DNA of 64,000 nt. Source: Erysipelotrichales bacterium. Its GTDB lineage: Bacteria > Bacillota_I > Bacilli_A > Erysipelotrichales > Erysipelotrichaceae. The notes under the pieces are model-generated. The model worked only from the letters and a program-made list of their open reading frames with translations, made no database searches and had not been told where the DNA came from. Where the stretch lies: NCBI GenBank assembly GCA_910575705.1, contig CAJTFG010000001.1:310001-374000 (forward strand). The letters are read 5' to 3'. The position numbers were made by a program, and so were the translations under genes. This document shows positions 25,312 through 34,287 of this stretch, piece by piece; position 1 is the first letter of the stretch, and every line of letters begins with the position of its first letter.

Positions 25312-26076
25312 CTATTCTCCTTTCACGATAATGGCATGTCCTACTTTATCCAAAACAGAGTGATCGATCTGCGGACTCTCGTTTGTCACAAAGTAATCAT
25401 ATTCTTCAAACTTCGCAAATTGATACGTCGATGTCCGGGTAAACTTGGAAGCATCGCTGATCAGTATTTTTTTATCTGAATTTTTCAGCACATGACGGCG
25501 GATCTCCACTTCTTCCAAAGAAAACGTCGTAGGTCCGCTCATACCGAGAAAACCATCCGTTCCCGTGATCATCGCATCCATATGAATGGAATCGAGGACG
25601 CTGATCGCATAATAACCGGTCAGGCATTTCCCTCGCTTCTGGGCAACGCCGCCTGTACATATCACGTTATGATTGCTGCTTAAAGCAATATCAGCCACGA
25701 TGAGCGAATTGGTCACAACGGTCAGCGATTGCTTTATCTTCAACAATTTCGCCAGCTGGATCATCGTACTTCCGCTGTCTAAATATACCACGCTGTGATC
25801 CTCGATCAAATCCAGAGCTCTTCGCGCAATCAGCCGTTTGGCGATCACATTTTCCTGCAGTTTGACATCTACCGGCAGCTGATAATAGTCATGAATGACC
25901 TTCGCACCGCCATGGGTCTTCACTACCATTCCGATTTCATCCAGATAATTCAAATCCTTGCGTATGGTTTCCATAGAAACCTGAAATGCTTTCGCCAGAT
26001 CACTGACCTTTACTTCTGTTTCACTTAGGACCATCTTTGTAATCTCATCTCTGCGATCTTTTGTATTTTTTGACAT
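25312..26076 (-). CDS. DeoR-family regulator of the HPS/PHI operon
   Basis: 254 aa. Winged helix at the N-terminus (VKVSDLAKAFQVSMETIRKDLNYLDEIG, recognition helix around SMETIRKDL), then the DeoRC sugar-phosphate sensor (YLDSGSTMIQLAK, VVTNSLIVADI, GTDGFL, ISDASKF). First gene of its own operon, so autoregulation is likely. One of three DeoR proteins in the window. Confidence 0.92.
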   Translation of the reverse strand: MSKNTKDRRDEITKMVLSETEVKVSDLAKAFQVSMETIRKDLNYLDEIGMVVKTHGGAKVIHDYYQLPVDVKLQENVIAKRLIARRALDLIEDHSVVYLDSGSTMIQLAKLLKIKQSLTVVTNSLIVADIALSSNHNVICTGGVAQKRGKCLTGYYAISVLDSIHMDAMITGTDGFLGMSGPTTFSLEEVEIRRHVLKNSDKKILISDASKFTRTSTYQFAKFEEYDYFVTNESPQIDHSVLDKVGHAIIVKGE

Positions 26077-26184
26077 ACCATATCCCTTTCGCCATCATCG
26101 TAATTGTTTTTTTTCACAAATACAAGCCGATTTTCAAAGATTTCCCAAACAAAACAAAGAAAACTTGGTTTTTTATATTTTTTA

Positions 26185-26198
26185 TGGGATAATTCCCA
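26185..26198. promoter_or_regulatory. Possible operator palindrome upstream of the DeoR-HPS operon
   Basis: TGGGA-TAAT-TCCCA lies about 110 bp before the DeoR start in the divergent intergenic region with the PHP gene. It is the most symmetrical sequence there; the assignment is positional only. Confidence 0.35.
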
Positions 26199-26314
26199 AC
26201 TTTATTGATTGTGTTCCTACTATAATGCCAAGTATTTCATATCACTATAAAAAGTGCTCCTTTTCTTTTTTCTCCGTTTGCGTTAAAATATACGAACAGT
26301 AAGGGGTATCCATC

Positions 26315-27208
26315 ATGACAAATTTTGACTTGCACATGCATTCTAATATAAGCAATGACGGAGAATTGACTCCCGAGGAACTCATCGAGTTAGCACATAA
26401 GCAGGGATTGCGTTATGTAGCATTAAGCGATCATAATGACTACCGCGGTATTGAAAAGATGCAAGAAGCGGGAAAACGATACGATATACAAGTCATACCT
26501 GCCATTGAATTCGATACGTTGTTCGATATTCACGAAGTACACGTACTCGGCTACAATATCGATTATCATCATCCCTATTTTACGGATCTGGCAAAGCAAG
26601 TCGATGACAAAATACTAGTAGGAATGGCGCAGCGTTTTGAAAAATTTCGTCAAGCCTATGGTGTCACGCTTGATGAAAAGGAAGTGTATGCCCGTACGCC
26701 GAAAGGAGAAAACCCTTTTTTCACACTCGTTTCCATGATGCTGAATGATCCTGCCAATAAGGATATTTCGGAATTTCAGGACTATCTGCCCGGCGGTCGC
26801 AGAAGTACGCCACAGGTCGTCAACTTCTATTGGGATAAATGCTGTGTCGGCACAGACAATTATGTAAAAGTGGAATATCCCGATTTTAAAAAGACCGTGG
26901 ATATCATCCATGAGACGGGCGGTATCGCAGTTTTAGCACATCCGTGGAAGACCTTTTACAAACGGGAGAATCTGTTGGAAAAAGCGTTTGCCTGGGGCAT
27001 TGATGGCATTGAAGCCTATAGCAATTACCATGAACCGAAGCACAATGCGTATTATGAAGAAATCGCAAAAAAATATCATGTCCTTATGACATGCGGCAGT
27101 GATTTTCATGGCAGTAAAAAGCCGAATATCATGATGGGCGAATACGGATATCACAAAGATGACGGCGCCGATATCCTACAGACATTCCTTAAAAAACTAG
27201 GCAGATGA
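26315..27208 (+). CDS. PHP-domain phosphoesterase
   Basis: 297 aa metal-dependent phosphoesterase of the polymerase/histidinol phosphatase fold. FDLHMHSNISNDG (HxH), YVALSDHND, IPAIEFDT, VLAHPW and TCGSDFHG are the metal-binding motifs in order. The nearest named relatives are TrpH/RNase AM-type 5'-3' exonucleases. Start follows AAGGGGTATCCATC. Monocistronic, divergent from the DeoR-HPS operon. Confidence 0.88.
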   Translation: MTNFDLHMHSNISNDGELTPEELIELAHKQGLRYVALSDHNDYRGIEKMQEAGKRYDIQVIPAIEFDTLFDIHEVHVLGYNIDYHHPYFTDLAKQVDDKILVGMAQRFEKFRQAYGVTLDEKEVYARTPKGENPFFTLVSMMLNDPANKDISEFQDYLPGGRRSTPQVVNFYWDKCCVGTDNYVKVEYPDFKKTVDIIHETGGIAVLAHPWKTFYKRENLLEKAFAWGIDGIEAYSNYHEPKHNAYYEEIAKKYHVLMTCGSDFHGSKKPNIMMGEYGYHKDDGADILQTFLKKLGR

Positions 27209-27222
27209 CATCTGCCTTTTTT
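27200..27222 (+). terminator. Terminator of the PHP gene
   Basis: GGCAGATG-A-CATCTGCC then TTTTTT; the TGA stop lies inside the stem. Confidence 0.85.
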
Positions 27223-27256
27223 ATTGCAAGCTGCTATGTACTAAGATAAAGAAGAA

Positions 27257-27404
27257 AGGTAGAGAAATGAGGACGAAATTTCATGCATAAGGGGGATCTT
27301 CTTTAAAATAATTGGTCTGGGATTCGTTTAAAGTGATGAGGATAGGAGTTCGTTTAACATGGTGAATAGAAATGAAAAGAGGATAGAGGTTCGGTCGCTT
27401 TGGA
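27257..27404 (+). other. Leader of cassette C5, several degenerate leader units
   Basis: About three to four imperfect units: ATGAGGACGAAATTTCATG, GGTCTGGGATTCGTTTAAAG, ATGAGGATAGGAGTTCG and AGGATAGAGGTTCGGTCG, the last running into GCACGATTTCTG. C10 and C11 have comparable series. No continuous frame leads into the cassette. Confidence 0.5.
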
Positions 27405-27724
27405 GGCACGATTTCTGTTCATCATCAGATATTAGTAAGTATGCAAAGCGGTGATAAAGGAACCAAGGACTTCGCATTCCAATGGAGAAGTCTTCTTCCG
27501 ACACCGAATATTAAAGACTGGATATTCCAATCCACTCCTTATTACGGTAGTATAAACTCTTATGCAAAATGCGGTATCTATGCCATTGCATATACCGGAG
27601 GCTCTACTTATGCAGGTGGAGCAAGTGAAAATCAACGTTATCAGCGTCCGGCTCTGTATATATACCATAAGTAAAATATTAAATAATTATAATAAGCATT
27701 ATAATTTCATACATCATACAAAGG
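27405..27724 (+). repeat. Variable cassette C5
   Basis: GTISVHHQILVSMQSG...RYQRPALYIYHK, 89 codons and TAA at 27672-27674. The inner stem is perfect: AATTATAAT/ATTATAATT. The outer stem CTCTGTA/TACAAAG has one mismatch, the only copy where the outer stem is not fully paired, possibly an intermediate between the C-G and T-A versions. Leader and domain are not in the same frame. Confidence 0.75.
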
Positions 27725-27756
27725 TTTTCTATTTCCAATGTTTACTAGTAAATATC

Positions 27757-27785
27757 TTGATAATATCTGTTATCCTTTTTATAAA
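27757..27785 (+). promoter_or_regulatory. Promoter-like block before cassette C6
   Basis: TTGATA, 17-bp spacer, TATAAA, within a block (TTTACTA...ATATCTGNTATCC...GGTAGGT) also found before C8 and C10. Confidence 0.6.
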
Positions 27786-27830
27786 GGTAGGTTAAAGAAG
27801 AAAGAGGTTAGGATGTTCGTTTGCTTTGGC

Positions 27831-28143
27831 TGCACGATTTCTGCTCATCATCAAATTCTCGCTGTTATGGGTCCCAGCACTACCGGAAGTGTCGACGGCT
27901 CTTTTCGCTGGAAATCTATTTTTACCCCGGATCCGGGACCTATGGATTGCCATAACTCCTTTTATAATTCCTCTCCCGTAACAGTAGAACCACGCTGGAT
28001 TCCCAAATCCGCACATGCAGTTTTATATTCCGGATCAGCTACTGTTATGGGCAACACTTCACAAATAGAACCTCATCAGCGTCCGGCTCTGTCGACGTTC
28101 CATAATCATGATCAATATTATGATTGCATACAACATACAGAGG
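27831..28143 (+). repeat. Variable cassette C6 (possibly translatable)
   Basis: CTISAHHQILAVMGP...PHQRPALSTFHNHD. The frame is also open upstream (KKKEVRMFVCFGCTIS) as far as 27738 and downstream past the stem-loop to 28217, so this copy could be translated from an ATG at 27813. Outer stem CTCTGT/ACAGAG, inner stem AATCATGAT/ATTATGATT. It differs from other copies in reading SAHH and in having SALST in place of PALY-type flanks. Confidence 0.72.
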
Positions 28144-28290
28144 ACATACAAAAAATACGTCATGAACAAACATACCTATGCCGTTCCCAACAATTCAAGA
28201 AAGTTATAAAACAGTGACAGGCCATCATATATGAATGTTTATTACCACTAAATATCTTATGGCTTTTCTTATTTTGAAAGGAGTTTATTT

Positions 28291-28669
28291 ATGAAAAAAA
28301 CGAGTATCGTATAGACGATATAGAAAAAGCATCCTTTTCGTCTTGTTCCTTACTGTTCTATTGGCAAAGGCAGTACAAAGCGTATTACCGACTACCGTCA
28401 CATCTACCAGTCTTCCTCTTATCTCCTCAGAAAAACTCTCAACGGAAGACCTCTGGCATTTAACACTCGTAAACAAATAAAACGCAATACCGGCAAATTA
28501 CGAAGTAAAGTTAGTAGAAGTACCCAAAGGTGAGGAAGTGGATGAACGCATTTATCAGCCGTTGATGAAAATGCTGGAAGCCGCTACTGAAATTCATGAA
28601 AAGGGTATTTGTTTAGAAGAATATTTAGAAAGTTTACATGAAAAAAGACTGTTGATGTTTCATCAATAG
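28291..28669 (+). pseudogene. D-Ala-D-Ala carboxypeptidase (VanY-like) remnant
   Basis: A good ribosome site (GAAAGGAG) and ATG at 28291 lead to a stop after seven codons. In the +1 frame a signal-anchor (SILFVLFLTVLLAKAV) is followed by DLWHLTLVNK, a TAA (28478-28480), then NAIPANYEVKLVEV...VDERIYQPLMKMLEAA. That matches the N-terminal part of VanY/DacB-type peptidases (LILVN..NPxPxxYxVxLVEL). The catalytic zinc domain is missing. One frameshift in the early A run, one nonsense codon and a C-terminal truncation make it a clear pseudogene. Confidence 0.8.
28641..28668 (-). terminator. Possible terminator of nagB
   Basis: Minus strand TTGATG-AAA-CATCAA followed by CAGTC and TTTTTT; it overlaps the end of the VanY remnant. 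Confidence 0.5.
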
Positions 28670-28682
28670 CCTTTAAACATAC

Positions 28683-29441
28683 TTATTGATATTCCTTCAA
28701 AAGCGCAGGATCGGTCATAGATGCGGCATCCTCATCGACGATAAAGATGCAGTTCGGATGCATTCTAGAGAAAGACACCGGCCACATCGGATCGATATGA
28801 TCCGTCTCAAACGTCTTCTTAATCAATTCCGCCTTATGCTTACCGCTGGCAACTACAATAAACGTACGAGTGCGCATGATATCTTCCATACCGATGGAAC
28901 ATGCCTTTGTCGGAACGAGATCGATATTCCCGTCAAAGAAACGTGCGTTCGCTTTTCTTGTAGACTCTGCCAATTCCACGGCATGCGTTCTCGGCAGCAA
29001 ATAAGAATTCGGTTCATTAAATGCAACATGGCCGTCATCGCCGATACCGGTGATCGCAAGATCAAGACCGCCCATCGCAAAAATCTGTTCGCTGTAAGCC
29101 TTGCACATCGCATCTAAGTCTTCCGCAAGACCATTTGGATAATGTACATTCTTAGGATCTACATCGACATACCGTAAAAAATGTTCCTGCATAAAATACG
29201 CATAGCTGTTTTTATCTTCCGGACCGATACCTGCATACTCATCCATATCGAAAGTGATCATATCCTTAAAAGAAACTTCCTTGTTTTGATACATCTTTAC
29301 CAGATACTCATACATACCGATCGGTGATCCGCCTGCCGGCAGACAGAAGATCATATTCGGTTTTTCTTTTACCATCTCCACAATGATTTCTGCTGTTTTT
29401 CTGCTTAATTCATCATAATCTTTCACTAAAATGACTTTCAT
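28683..29441 (-). CDS. nagB: Glucosamine-6-phosphate deaminase
   Basis: 252 aa. FCLPAGGSPIGMYEYL, TFDMDEYAG (catalytic Asp), AITGIGDDGHVAFNEPNS (His of the ring-opening site) and VASGKHKAELIKK are the family motifs. Converts GlcN-6-P to fructose-6-P and ammonia, the last step of amino-sugar use that nanE feeds. Monocistronic and divergent from a DeoR regulator; start follows AAAGGAGG. Confidence 0.95.
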   Translation of the reverse strand: MKVILVKDYDELSRKTAEIIVEMVKEKPNMIFCLPAGGSPIGMYEYLVKMYQNKEVSFKDMITFDMDEYAGIGPEDKNSYAYFMQEHFLRYVDVDPKNVHYPNGLAEDLDAMCKAYSEQIFAMGGLDLAITGIGDDGHVAFNEPNSYLLPRTHAVELAESTRKANARFFDGNIDLVPTKACSIGMEDIMRTRTFIVVASGKHKAELIKKTFETDHIDPMWPVSFSRMHPNCIFIVDEDAASMTDPALLKEYQ

Positions 29442-29478
29442 GGGATTCCTCCTTTATCATACACCGCTATTATATCAT

Positions 29479-29504
29479 CAAAATTATTGATGTCAATAAT
29501 TTTG
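29479..29504. promoter_or_regulatory. Perfect 26-bp palindromic operator of nagB
   Basis: CAAAATTATTGA-TG-TCAATAATTTTG, 12-bp perfect arms, 38 bp before nagB. A half-site ATTATTGA recurs at about 29562-29571 near the divergent deoR gene. It is probably the site of the DeoR protein at 29624-30403. Confidence 0.7.
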
Positions 29505-29623
29505 AATAACAAATTTATTATTATCGATATTTTAAAAGTGCAATTCCCCTACGAGATCTCATAATTATTGAACGCGATAATATTCCTATGTTATACTGGA
29601 AACAATAAATGACAGGAGTATAT

Positions 29624-30403
29624 ATGAACAATTCAAAAAAAGCCAGAATACGACAAGATAAAATGCGCGATATGCTACTGACAAAAGAATTGATCAGCGT
29701 TCAGGAATTTTGCGAACAGCTGAATGCCTCTCAGGCAACGATCCGCAACGACCTTACCTATCTGGAACAGCAAAACGTCTTAAAGCGCGTCCTCGGCGGT
29801 GCCATCTCTACCGAAGGAACACCGCGCAATAGCAATTTCCATCTTCGTTCATCCTTATATACGGAAGAAAAACAGAAGATCGCCGCCTATGCGGTAAAGC
29901 ACTGGATAAAACCAAACTGCACGCTTACCCTTGATGCCGGAACTACATGCCGCTGTATCGCGCAAGAGCTGCTCATGCAAAAAATCCCCTGCAGTGTCGT
30001 TACCAATTCATTCGCCGCCGCCAGCATCTTAGAAAAAAGCGAATATATCCGGCTATATCTCATCGGCGGTTCCTATGACCGAGAACACGCTTCCTTTCAT
30101 GACTTGACCGCTATTCAGATGATATCCTCCTTATACAGCGACATTTATTTTCTATCCCCTAACGGGATCGATCTCAAAGGACAGGTAACAAGTTCCGCTA
30201 CCGAAGAACATGCGATCAAAAAGGCTTTTTTACAGCAATCGCAAAAAGTTATCATCGCCGCAGATCATTCTAAGTTTTGTAAAACCGCATTAAAAGTCCT
30301 GTGCCCGCTTACCGATATTGACACCGTTCTTACCGATGACGGCCTCGATAACGATATACTTCAACAATACCGGCAAGCCGGTATACCGCTCATTGCCTGT
30401 TAA
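29624..30403 (+). CDS. DeoR-family regulator, divergent from nagB
   Basis: About 259 aa. Winged helix ISVQEFCEQLNASQATIRNDL, then a DeoRC domain (LDAGTTCRCIAQ, VVTNSFAAASIL, LSPNGIDL, IAADHSKF). Start at 29624 follows ACAGGAGT. Position suggests control of nagB, making it functionally like AgaR or NagR-type repressors that sense amino-sugar phosphates. Confidence 0.9.
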   Translation: MNNSKKARIRQDKMRDMLLTKELISVQEFCEQLNASQATIRNDLTYLEQQNVLKRVLGGAISTEGTPRNSNFHLRSSLYTEEKQKIAAYAVKHWIKPNCTLTLDAGTTCRCIAQELLMQKIPCSVVTNSFAAASILEKSEYIRLYLIGGSYDREHASFHDLTAIQMISSLYSDIYFLSPNGIDLKGQVTSSATEEHAIKKAFLQQSQKVIIAADHSKFCKTALKVLCPLTDIDTVLTDDGLDNDILQQYRQAGIPLIAC

Positions 30404-30407
30404 CGAC

Positions 30408-30433
30408 AAAAAGCGCCTTACAGCGCTTTTTTT
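30408..30433. terminator. Bidirectional terminator
   Basis: AAAAAGCGC-CTTACA-GCGCTTTTTT between the convergent deoR and glycyl radical genes. Confidence 0.85.
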
Positions 30434-32843
30434 ATAACCGATTTTCCGTTCTTGCGATGATCGCATCCTGTGCCTCTGGCATCAGTGATATGAACTGTGC
30501 ACAATAGCCGGCGACACGAATGATCAGATCGGTATACTCCTGCGGATGTTTTTGCGCTTTGCGCAAAGTATCAGAATCGATGATGTTAAACTGATTATGA
30601 AAAATCTTCTTGCGGCAGCTCGCTTCCAAAAAATGAACGAACTGATCAAGCTTCGATCCATGCAGTGAGCTTTGCGAAAACCGCATATTCAACAGCTGAC
30701 CGGCTGCGATCCTATGATTCGGCAGCTTCGATACGGAATTAATGACCGCTGTAGGCCCATGCGTATCCGTTCCCTGCGTAGGCGAACAGCCTTCATTCAA
30801 CGGACTGTACGCAAAACGTCCGTCTGCCGTAGCCCCGACATCCAGACCATTGGGCACATAGCTGGTAATATTGGATGTCGACATCGTATATCCGCTTAAC
30901 AGAGGCCCTTTACCGCTGCAATTCGTCTGATATTTCGGCAGCAGTTCCAAATAGGAATCGAATACGTCCCGGACGATACCATCCACTTCATCTTCATCGT
31001 TTCCAAACTTCGGAACACGCAAGACCATCTGATGAATACGCCCATACTCCTTTCCTTCCCAATTATGCTCCATCGCTTCCTTAATCTCTTCCAATGTGAG
31101 CTTCTTCTCATCAAACACGAGTTTCTTGATCGCCATCAATCCGTTTCCGACAACCGCCGGACCGATGTTAGACTGAGAAACAAAATCATATTTCGCTCCT
31201 CCGGCTTTCAATGTCTTACCGAGGCGAAGCGAATTGTCGATCATGGAGCTGGCAAACGGATCGGCATCATATATCACAAGCGAAGCATCACATATATGAT
31301 CGCAATCCACAGCCAGATCACTATAGTATGTCAATAACCGTTTCCATCCATCCCACAGTTCTTCATAATTCGCAAAGTGAATATCTCTGCCCTTCTTCCC
31401 ATTCAAAGACAACAGCTGGATCCCCGTTTTCGGATCGGTTCCGTTATTTACCAACAGTTCCAAAAGCTTTCCCCAGTTGACATACGTCATACCGGTTGCC
31501 CGATGCCCGTATTTACCGGGAATTCCCGTTTCCACACAACCGATAGCACAATAATCACGAGCATCTTCCAACGGTATGGAAAGACCCTCCATCGCTTCCA
31601 CGACGACTTCATCATTAAACATGCTCGGCATGCCGCAGCCTGTTCCAATCAATCTGGCAGCTGCTTTCAACAGCGGTTTCGGCGTTTGCAGATTATAGCG
31701 CATGGAAAAATTCGGTTCGGCCATGGAACATTGATGCATCGCTTCTATGCATAAATAAGAAAGTTCATTCGTACCGTCTTTCCCATCCGGACGATACCCT
31801 CCGATCATCAAATTGGAATATAACGGATATCCTTGAGAAAAGCGCGTATGCGAATACGGACGTACCTTGTTGCAGGAAGAATTCATCAAAAACATGTGGG
31901 TAATGATCTCCAATGCCTTTTCCCGGGTAATAACTTGCGCGGCGATATCCTTTTCATACAGATCGATCATATATTGATCAAACCGACCGTAACAGAAGGA
32001 GTGTCCGTTGCTTTCGATCATCTGCAAAACATGGATCAAATAGACAGCCTCTACGCCTTCGTAAAAATGCTCGGTCTTTCCTTCCAGCAAGGTCTCGCAC
32101 ATCACAGCTATCCGTTCATATTCTTCCTTACGCTTACCCTTCGCTGCCGCCGCCAGCTTCTCAGCCAAACGGCCATAGCGTTTGATAAAGTCCAAAGATG
32201 CCTGCATGGAAATGATGACCGCATCATAATACGCGAGTTTTTCGGGATCTTCCGTTTCCGCTTTTCTTTGCTTTGCTTCTTCGATGATACCTCCAAAACC
32301 GACTGCCAGCACCTTTTCATGATCCGGCACGATATGTCCGTCTCCTGACATGGAAATACCGCCCCTGTGCAAAACACCTTGCTTTTCAGACAACAAGTTG
32401 ACTTCCGGCATATGACGGCACACCGCATCCTCATGCGTATGTCCGCTCCAATAAGGCGCAATGATTCGCAATTCCTCTTTTACATCCTCATCGATCATAA
32501 ACACATCCCCAGTACGCTTCGCAAAAGCATCCAGTTCATCGATGACCCAATCGATGGAATATTCCGGAAAGATCGGCGCCGCAAAGTTGCGATTCGCCAT
32601 ATTTCCGAAGATCAAAGAATCCTCCTCAATGTAGATCGTCATCTCCTGCAGCGTCTTCGCAAAGGCTTTCGCTTTTCGAATGATGTAAGGTTCTCCTTCA
32701 GTTTCCCGAAACGACTTGGTATAGATGAGAGCGCGCTCTGCACATATGCTGGCCGTCCGCTTTTGCATCTTCTTGCGCAGACGATCGATACGCTCAAAAT
32801 CGCAATCGTCATTTTCCAATCGGAAATGAAACAGTTCTTTCAT
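30432..32843 (-). CDS. Glycyl radical enzyme of the dehydratase/lyase type
   Basis: 803 aa. PFL-like domain with the active-site loop DYCAIGCVETGIPGK. The single radical Cys followed by Val-Glu is the pattern of diol/glycerol dehydratase, CutC and HypD relatives rather than the CC of true pyruvate formate-lyase. The C-terminal glycyl radical loop reads IRVAGYCAQF and the end RTENRL. Such enzymes need a radical-SAM activase, none of which is in the window. Substrate unknown; the neighbouring deoC-type aldolase suggests a deoxysugar or C2-C3 product. Start follows ACGGAGGGATATT. Confidence 0.88.
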   Translation of the reverse strand: MKELFHFRLENDDCDFERIDRLRKKMQKRTASICAERALIYTKSFRETEGEPYIIRKAKAFAKTLQEMTIYIEEDSLIFGNMANRNFAAPIFPEYSIDWVIDELDAFAKRTGDVFMIDEDVKEELRIIAPYWSGHTHEDAVCRHMPEVNLLSEKQGVLHRGGISMSGDGHIVPDHEKVLAVGFGGIIEEAKQRKAETEDPEKLAYYDAVIISMQASLDFIKRYGRLAEKLAAAAKGKRKEEYERIAVMCETLLEGKTEHFYEGVEAVYLIHVLQMIESNGHSFCYGRFDQYMIDLYEKDIAAQVITREKALEIITHMFLMNSSCNKVRPYSHTRFSQGYPLYSNLMIGGYRPDGKDGTNELSYLCIEAMHQCSMAEPNFSMRYNLQTPKPLLKAAARLIGTGCGMPSMFNDEVVVEAMEGLSIPLEDARDYCAIGCVETGIPGKYGHRATGMTYVNWGKLLELLVNNGTDPKTGIQLLSLNGKKGRDIHFANYEELWDGWKRLLTYYSDLAVDCDHICDASLVIYDADPFASSMIDNSLRLGKTLKAGGAKYDFVSQSNIGPAVVGNGLMAIKKLVFDEKKLTLEEIKEAMEHNWEGKEYGRIHQMVLRVPKFGNDEDEVDGIVRDVFDSYLELLPKYQTNCSGKGPLLSGYTMSTSNITSYVPNGLDVGATADGRFAYSPLNEGCSPTQGTDTHGPTAVINSVSKLPNHRIAAGQLLNMRFSQSSLHGSKLDQFVHFLEASCRKKIFHNQFNIIDSDTLRKAQKHPQEYTDLIIRVAGYCAQFISLMPEAQDAIIARTENRL

Positions 32844-32877
32844 AATATCCCTCCGTTTTCATTATACACAAAAAACG

Positions 32878-32904
32878 AAAGGGCATCACATAGGATGCCC
32901 GACT
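32878..32904 (-). terminator. Hairpin between deoC and the glycyl radical gene
   Basis: Minus strand GGGCATC-CTATGT-GATGCCC then TTTCGTTTTTT. It would separate the two units or attenuate read-through. Confidence 0.7.
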
Positions 32905-32918
32905 TTTACACGAATCGA

Positions 32919-33629
32919 TCACTTGTTTAAATCAAGAACGACCGGTACGGATTTATATCCGACACCCATGCGATCGATCCCCATATCGATCAGCTGCAGG
33001 AAATGCTCTCTGGTGCGGATGCATCCGCTTCCCTTTACCTTGCATTTGCCATCTACTTCTTCCATCATCACTTTGATGATCTCCGGTGTCGCACCATGAG
33101 ATTCATATCCGGTCAGGAAGCCGGTACTTGTCTTAACAAAATCAACGCCTGCCTCTACACAGCACCGACAAGTTTTGCGCACTTGTTCTTCATTCAATGC
33201 ATCCGTTTCAAAGATCACTTTGATCTCCTTGCCATAAGAATGGCATACGTCTGCACATGCCTTCAGATCTTTGGTAACTTCCTCATATTTCCCGCTGCGG
33301 ATCAAACCGAAATTCGCAACGATATCCACTTCTTTTACCGTATCGTAATTTGCGGCAATCTTCATCTGTTCGATGCGAGACTGCGTGGAACTCGTTCCGA
33401 ATGGGAAATCGCATACCGGACATAAACTCGTTGCAGAACCTTTTACATATGGTTCACATAAATCCAAATATGCCGGATTGATACAGATCGTCGCACATTT
33501 CAAAGAAACGCCGTCCTTCGTCAGATCAATGATCTCCTGTTCGGTAAATTCCGGCTTCAATACAGAATAATCAATATAAGATGCCAATTCTTCAACACTC
33601 ATGTCAACTGCTTTCTTTTCTGGTTTCAT
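32919..33629 (-). CDS. deoC: Deoxyribose-phosphate aldolase
   Basis: About 236 aa class I aldolase. LKPEFTEQEI (N-terminal DeoC motif), the IKVIFETDAL strand, FVKTSTGF with the Schiff-base Lys, and VKGSGCIRT with the second catalytic Lys (more often VKASGGIRT). Splits deoxyribose-5-P to acetaldehyde and glyceraldehyde-3-P. Start at 33629 follows AGAGGAAAAACAA. No phosphopentomutase or nucleoside phosphorylase is adjacent, so the substrate may be another deoxysugar phosphate. Confidence 0.92.
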   Translation of the reverse strand: MKPEKKAVDMSVEELASYIDYSVLKPEFTEQEIIDLTKDGVSLKCATICINPAYLDLCEPYVKGSATSLCPVCDFPFGTSSTQSRIEQMKIAANYDTVKEVDIVANFGLIRSGKYEEVTKDLKACADVCHSYGKEIKVIFETDALNEEQVRKTCRCCVEAGVDFVKTSTGFLTGYESHGATPEIIKVMMEEVDGKCKVKGSGCIRTREHFLQLIDMGIDRMGVGYKSVPVVLDLNK

Positions 33630-33651
33630 TTGTTTTTCCTCTTTTCTTTTT

Positions 33652-34068
33652 TTATTTATAAAGCATTTCTTCGATGATATCGCAAGCACAGCTTACATAG
33701 GAAATGCACTTTGCCCGTTTGCCGTCGATCAGCTCGTCATCCTGCTGCAGCAAATGTTTGCATTCCAAATTTCCTATGCGTTCCTGAAATGCCGCAAGCA
33801 TGCTCTCCACACATGGATATGTGATCTTTTTCGTCGTATGCTCCACATCCATTTTTTCGCAGTTCTTAAGTCCTGCACACATCACCATTCCGCTGGCAGC
33901 TCCGCAGATGGTACTTTGACCCGGAATTCCTGAACCAAAGCCTTCCGCTAAGCGATATGCCGTTTCTTTATCCACATGAAAATCTTCACTATAAGCACAG
34001 ATTACAGCCTGTGCGCAGTTATGCCCATGTTTGAAGTTAAAAACGGCCTGTTCCTTTTTTGATTCCAT
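33652..34068 (-). CDS. C_GCAxxG_C_C family (probable redox) protein
   Basis: 138 aa. Family cysteines in order: HNCAQAV near residue 17, ICGAASGMVMCAGL near 60, PCVESM, LECKHL, and paired CACD near the end. The family is linked to redox and glycyl-radical or selenium systems in anaerobes, but the role is unknown. It is upstream of deoC by 22 bp, likely in one transcript. Confidence 0.85.
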   Translation of the reverse strand: MESKKEQAVFNFKHGHNCAQAVICAYSEDFHVDKETAYRLAEGFGSGIPGQSTICGAASGMVMCAGLKNCEKMDVEHTTKKITYPCVESMLAAFQERIGNLECKHLLQQDDELIDGKRAKCISYVSCACDIIEEMLYK

Positions 34069-34287
34069 TGTACACCTCCGTTTGTATTACTACTCACAGT
34101 ATACGTATCTCACAATCATAAGTCAACAAAAATATACATTTACACACATAAATGAGCAAAACTGAGCAATCAATCATATTTTTATGTTCATTATGCACTC
34201 TTATTCTCTAACAAAATCGCCATTATCACCCAAATATAAACGAAAGCATGCTACAATGATATAAAACTATGCACAGGAGATGATAGA

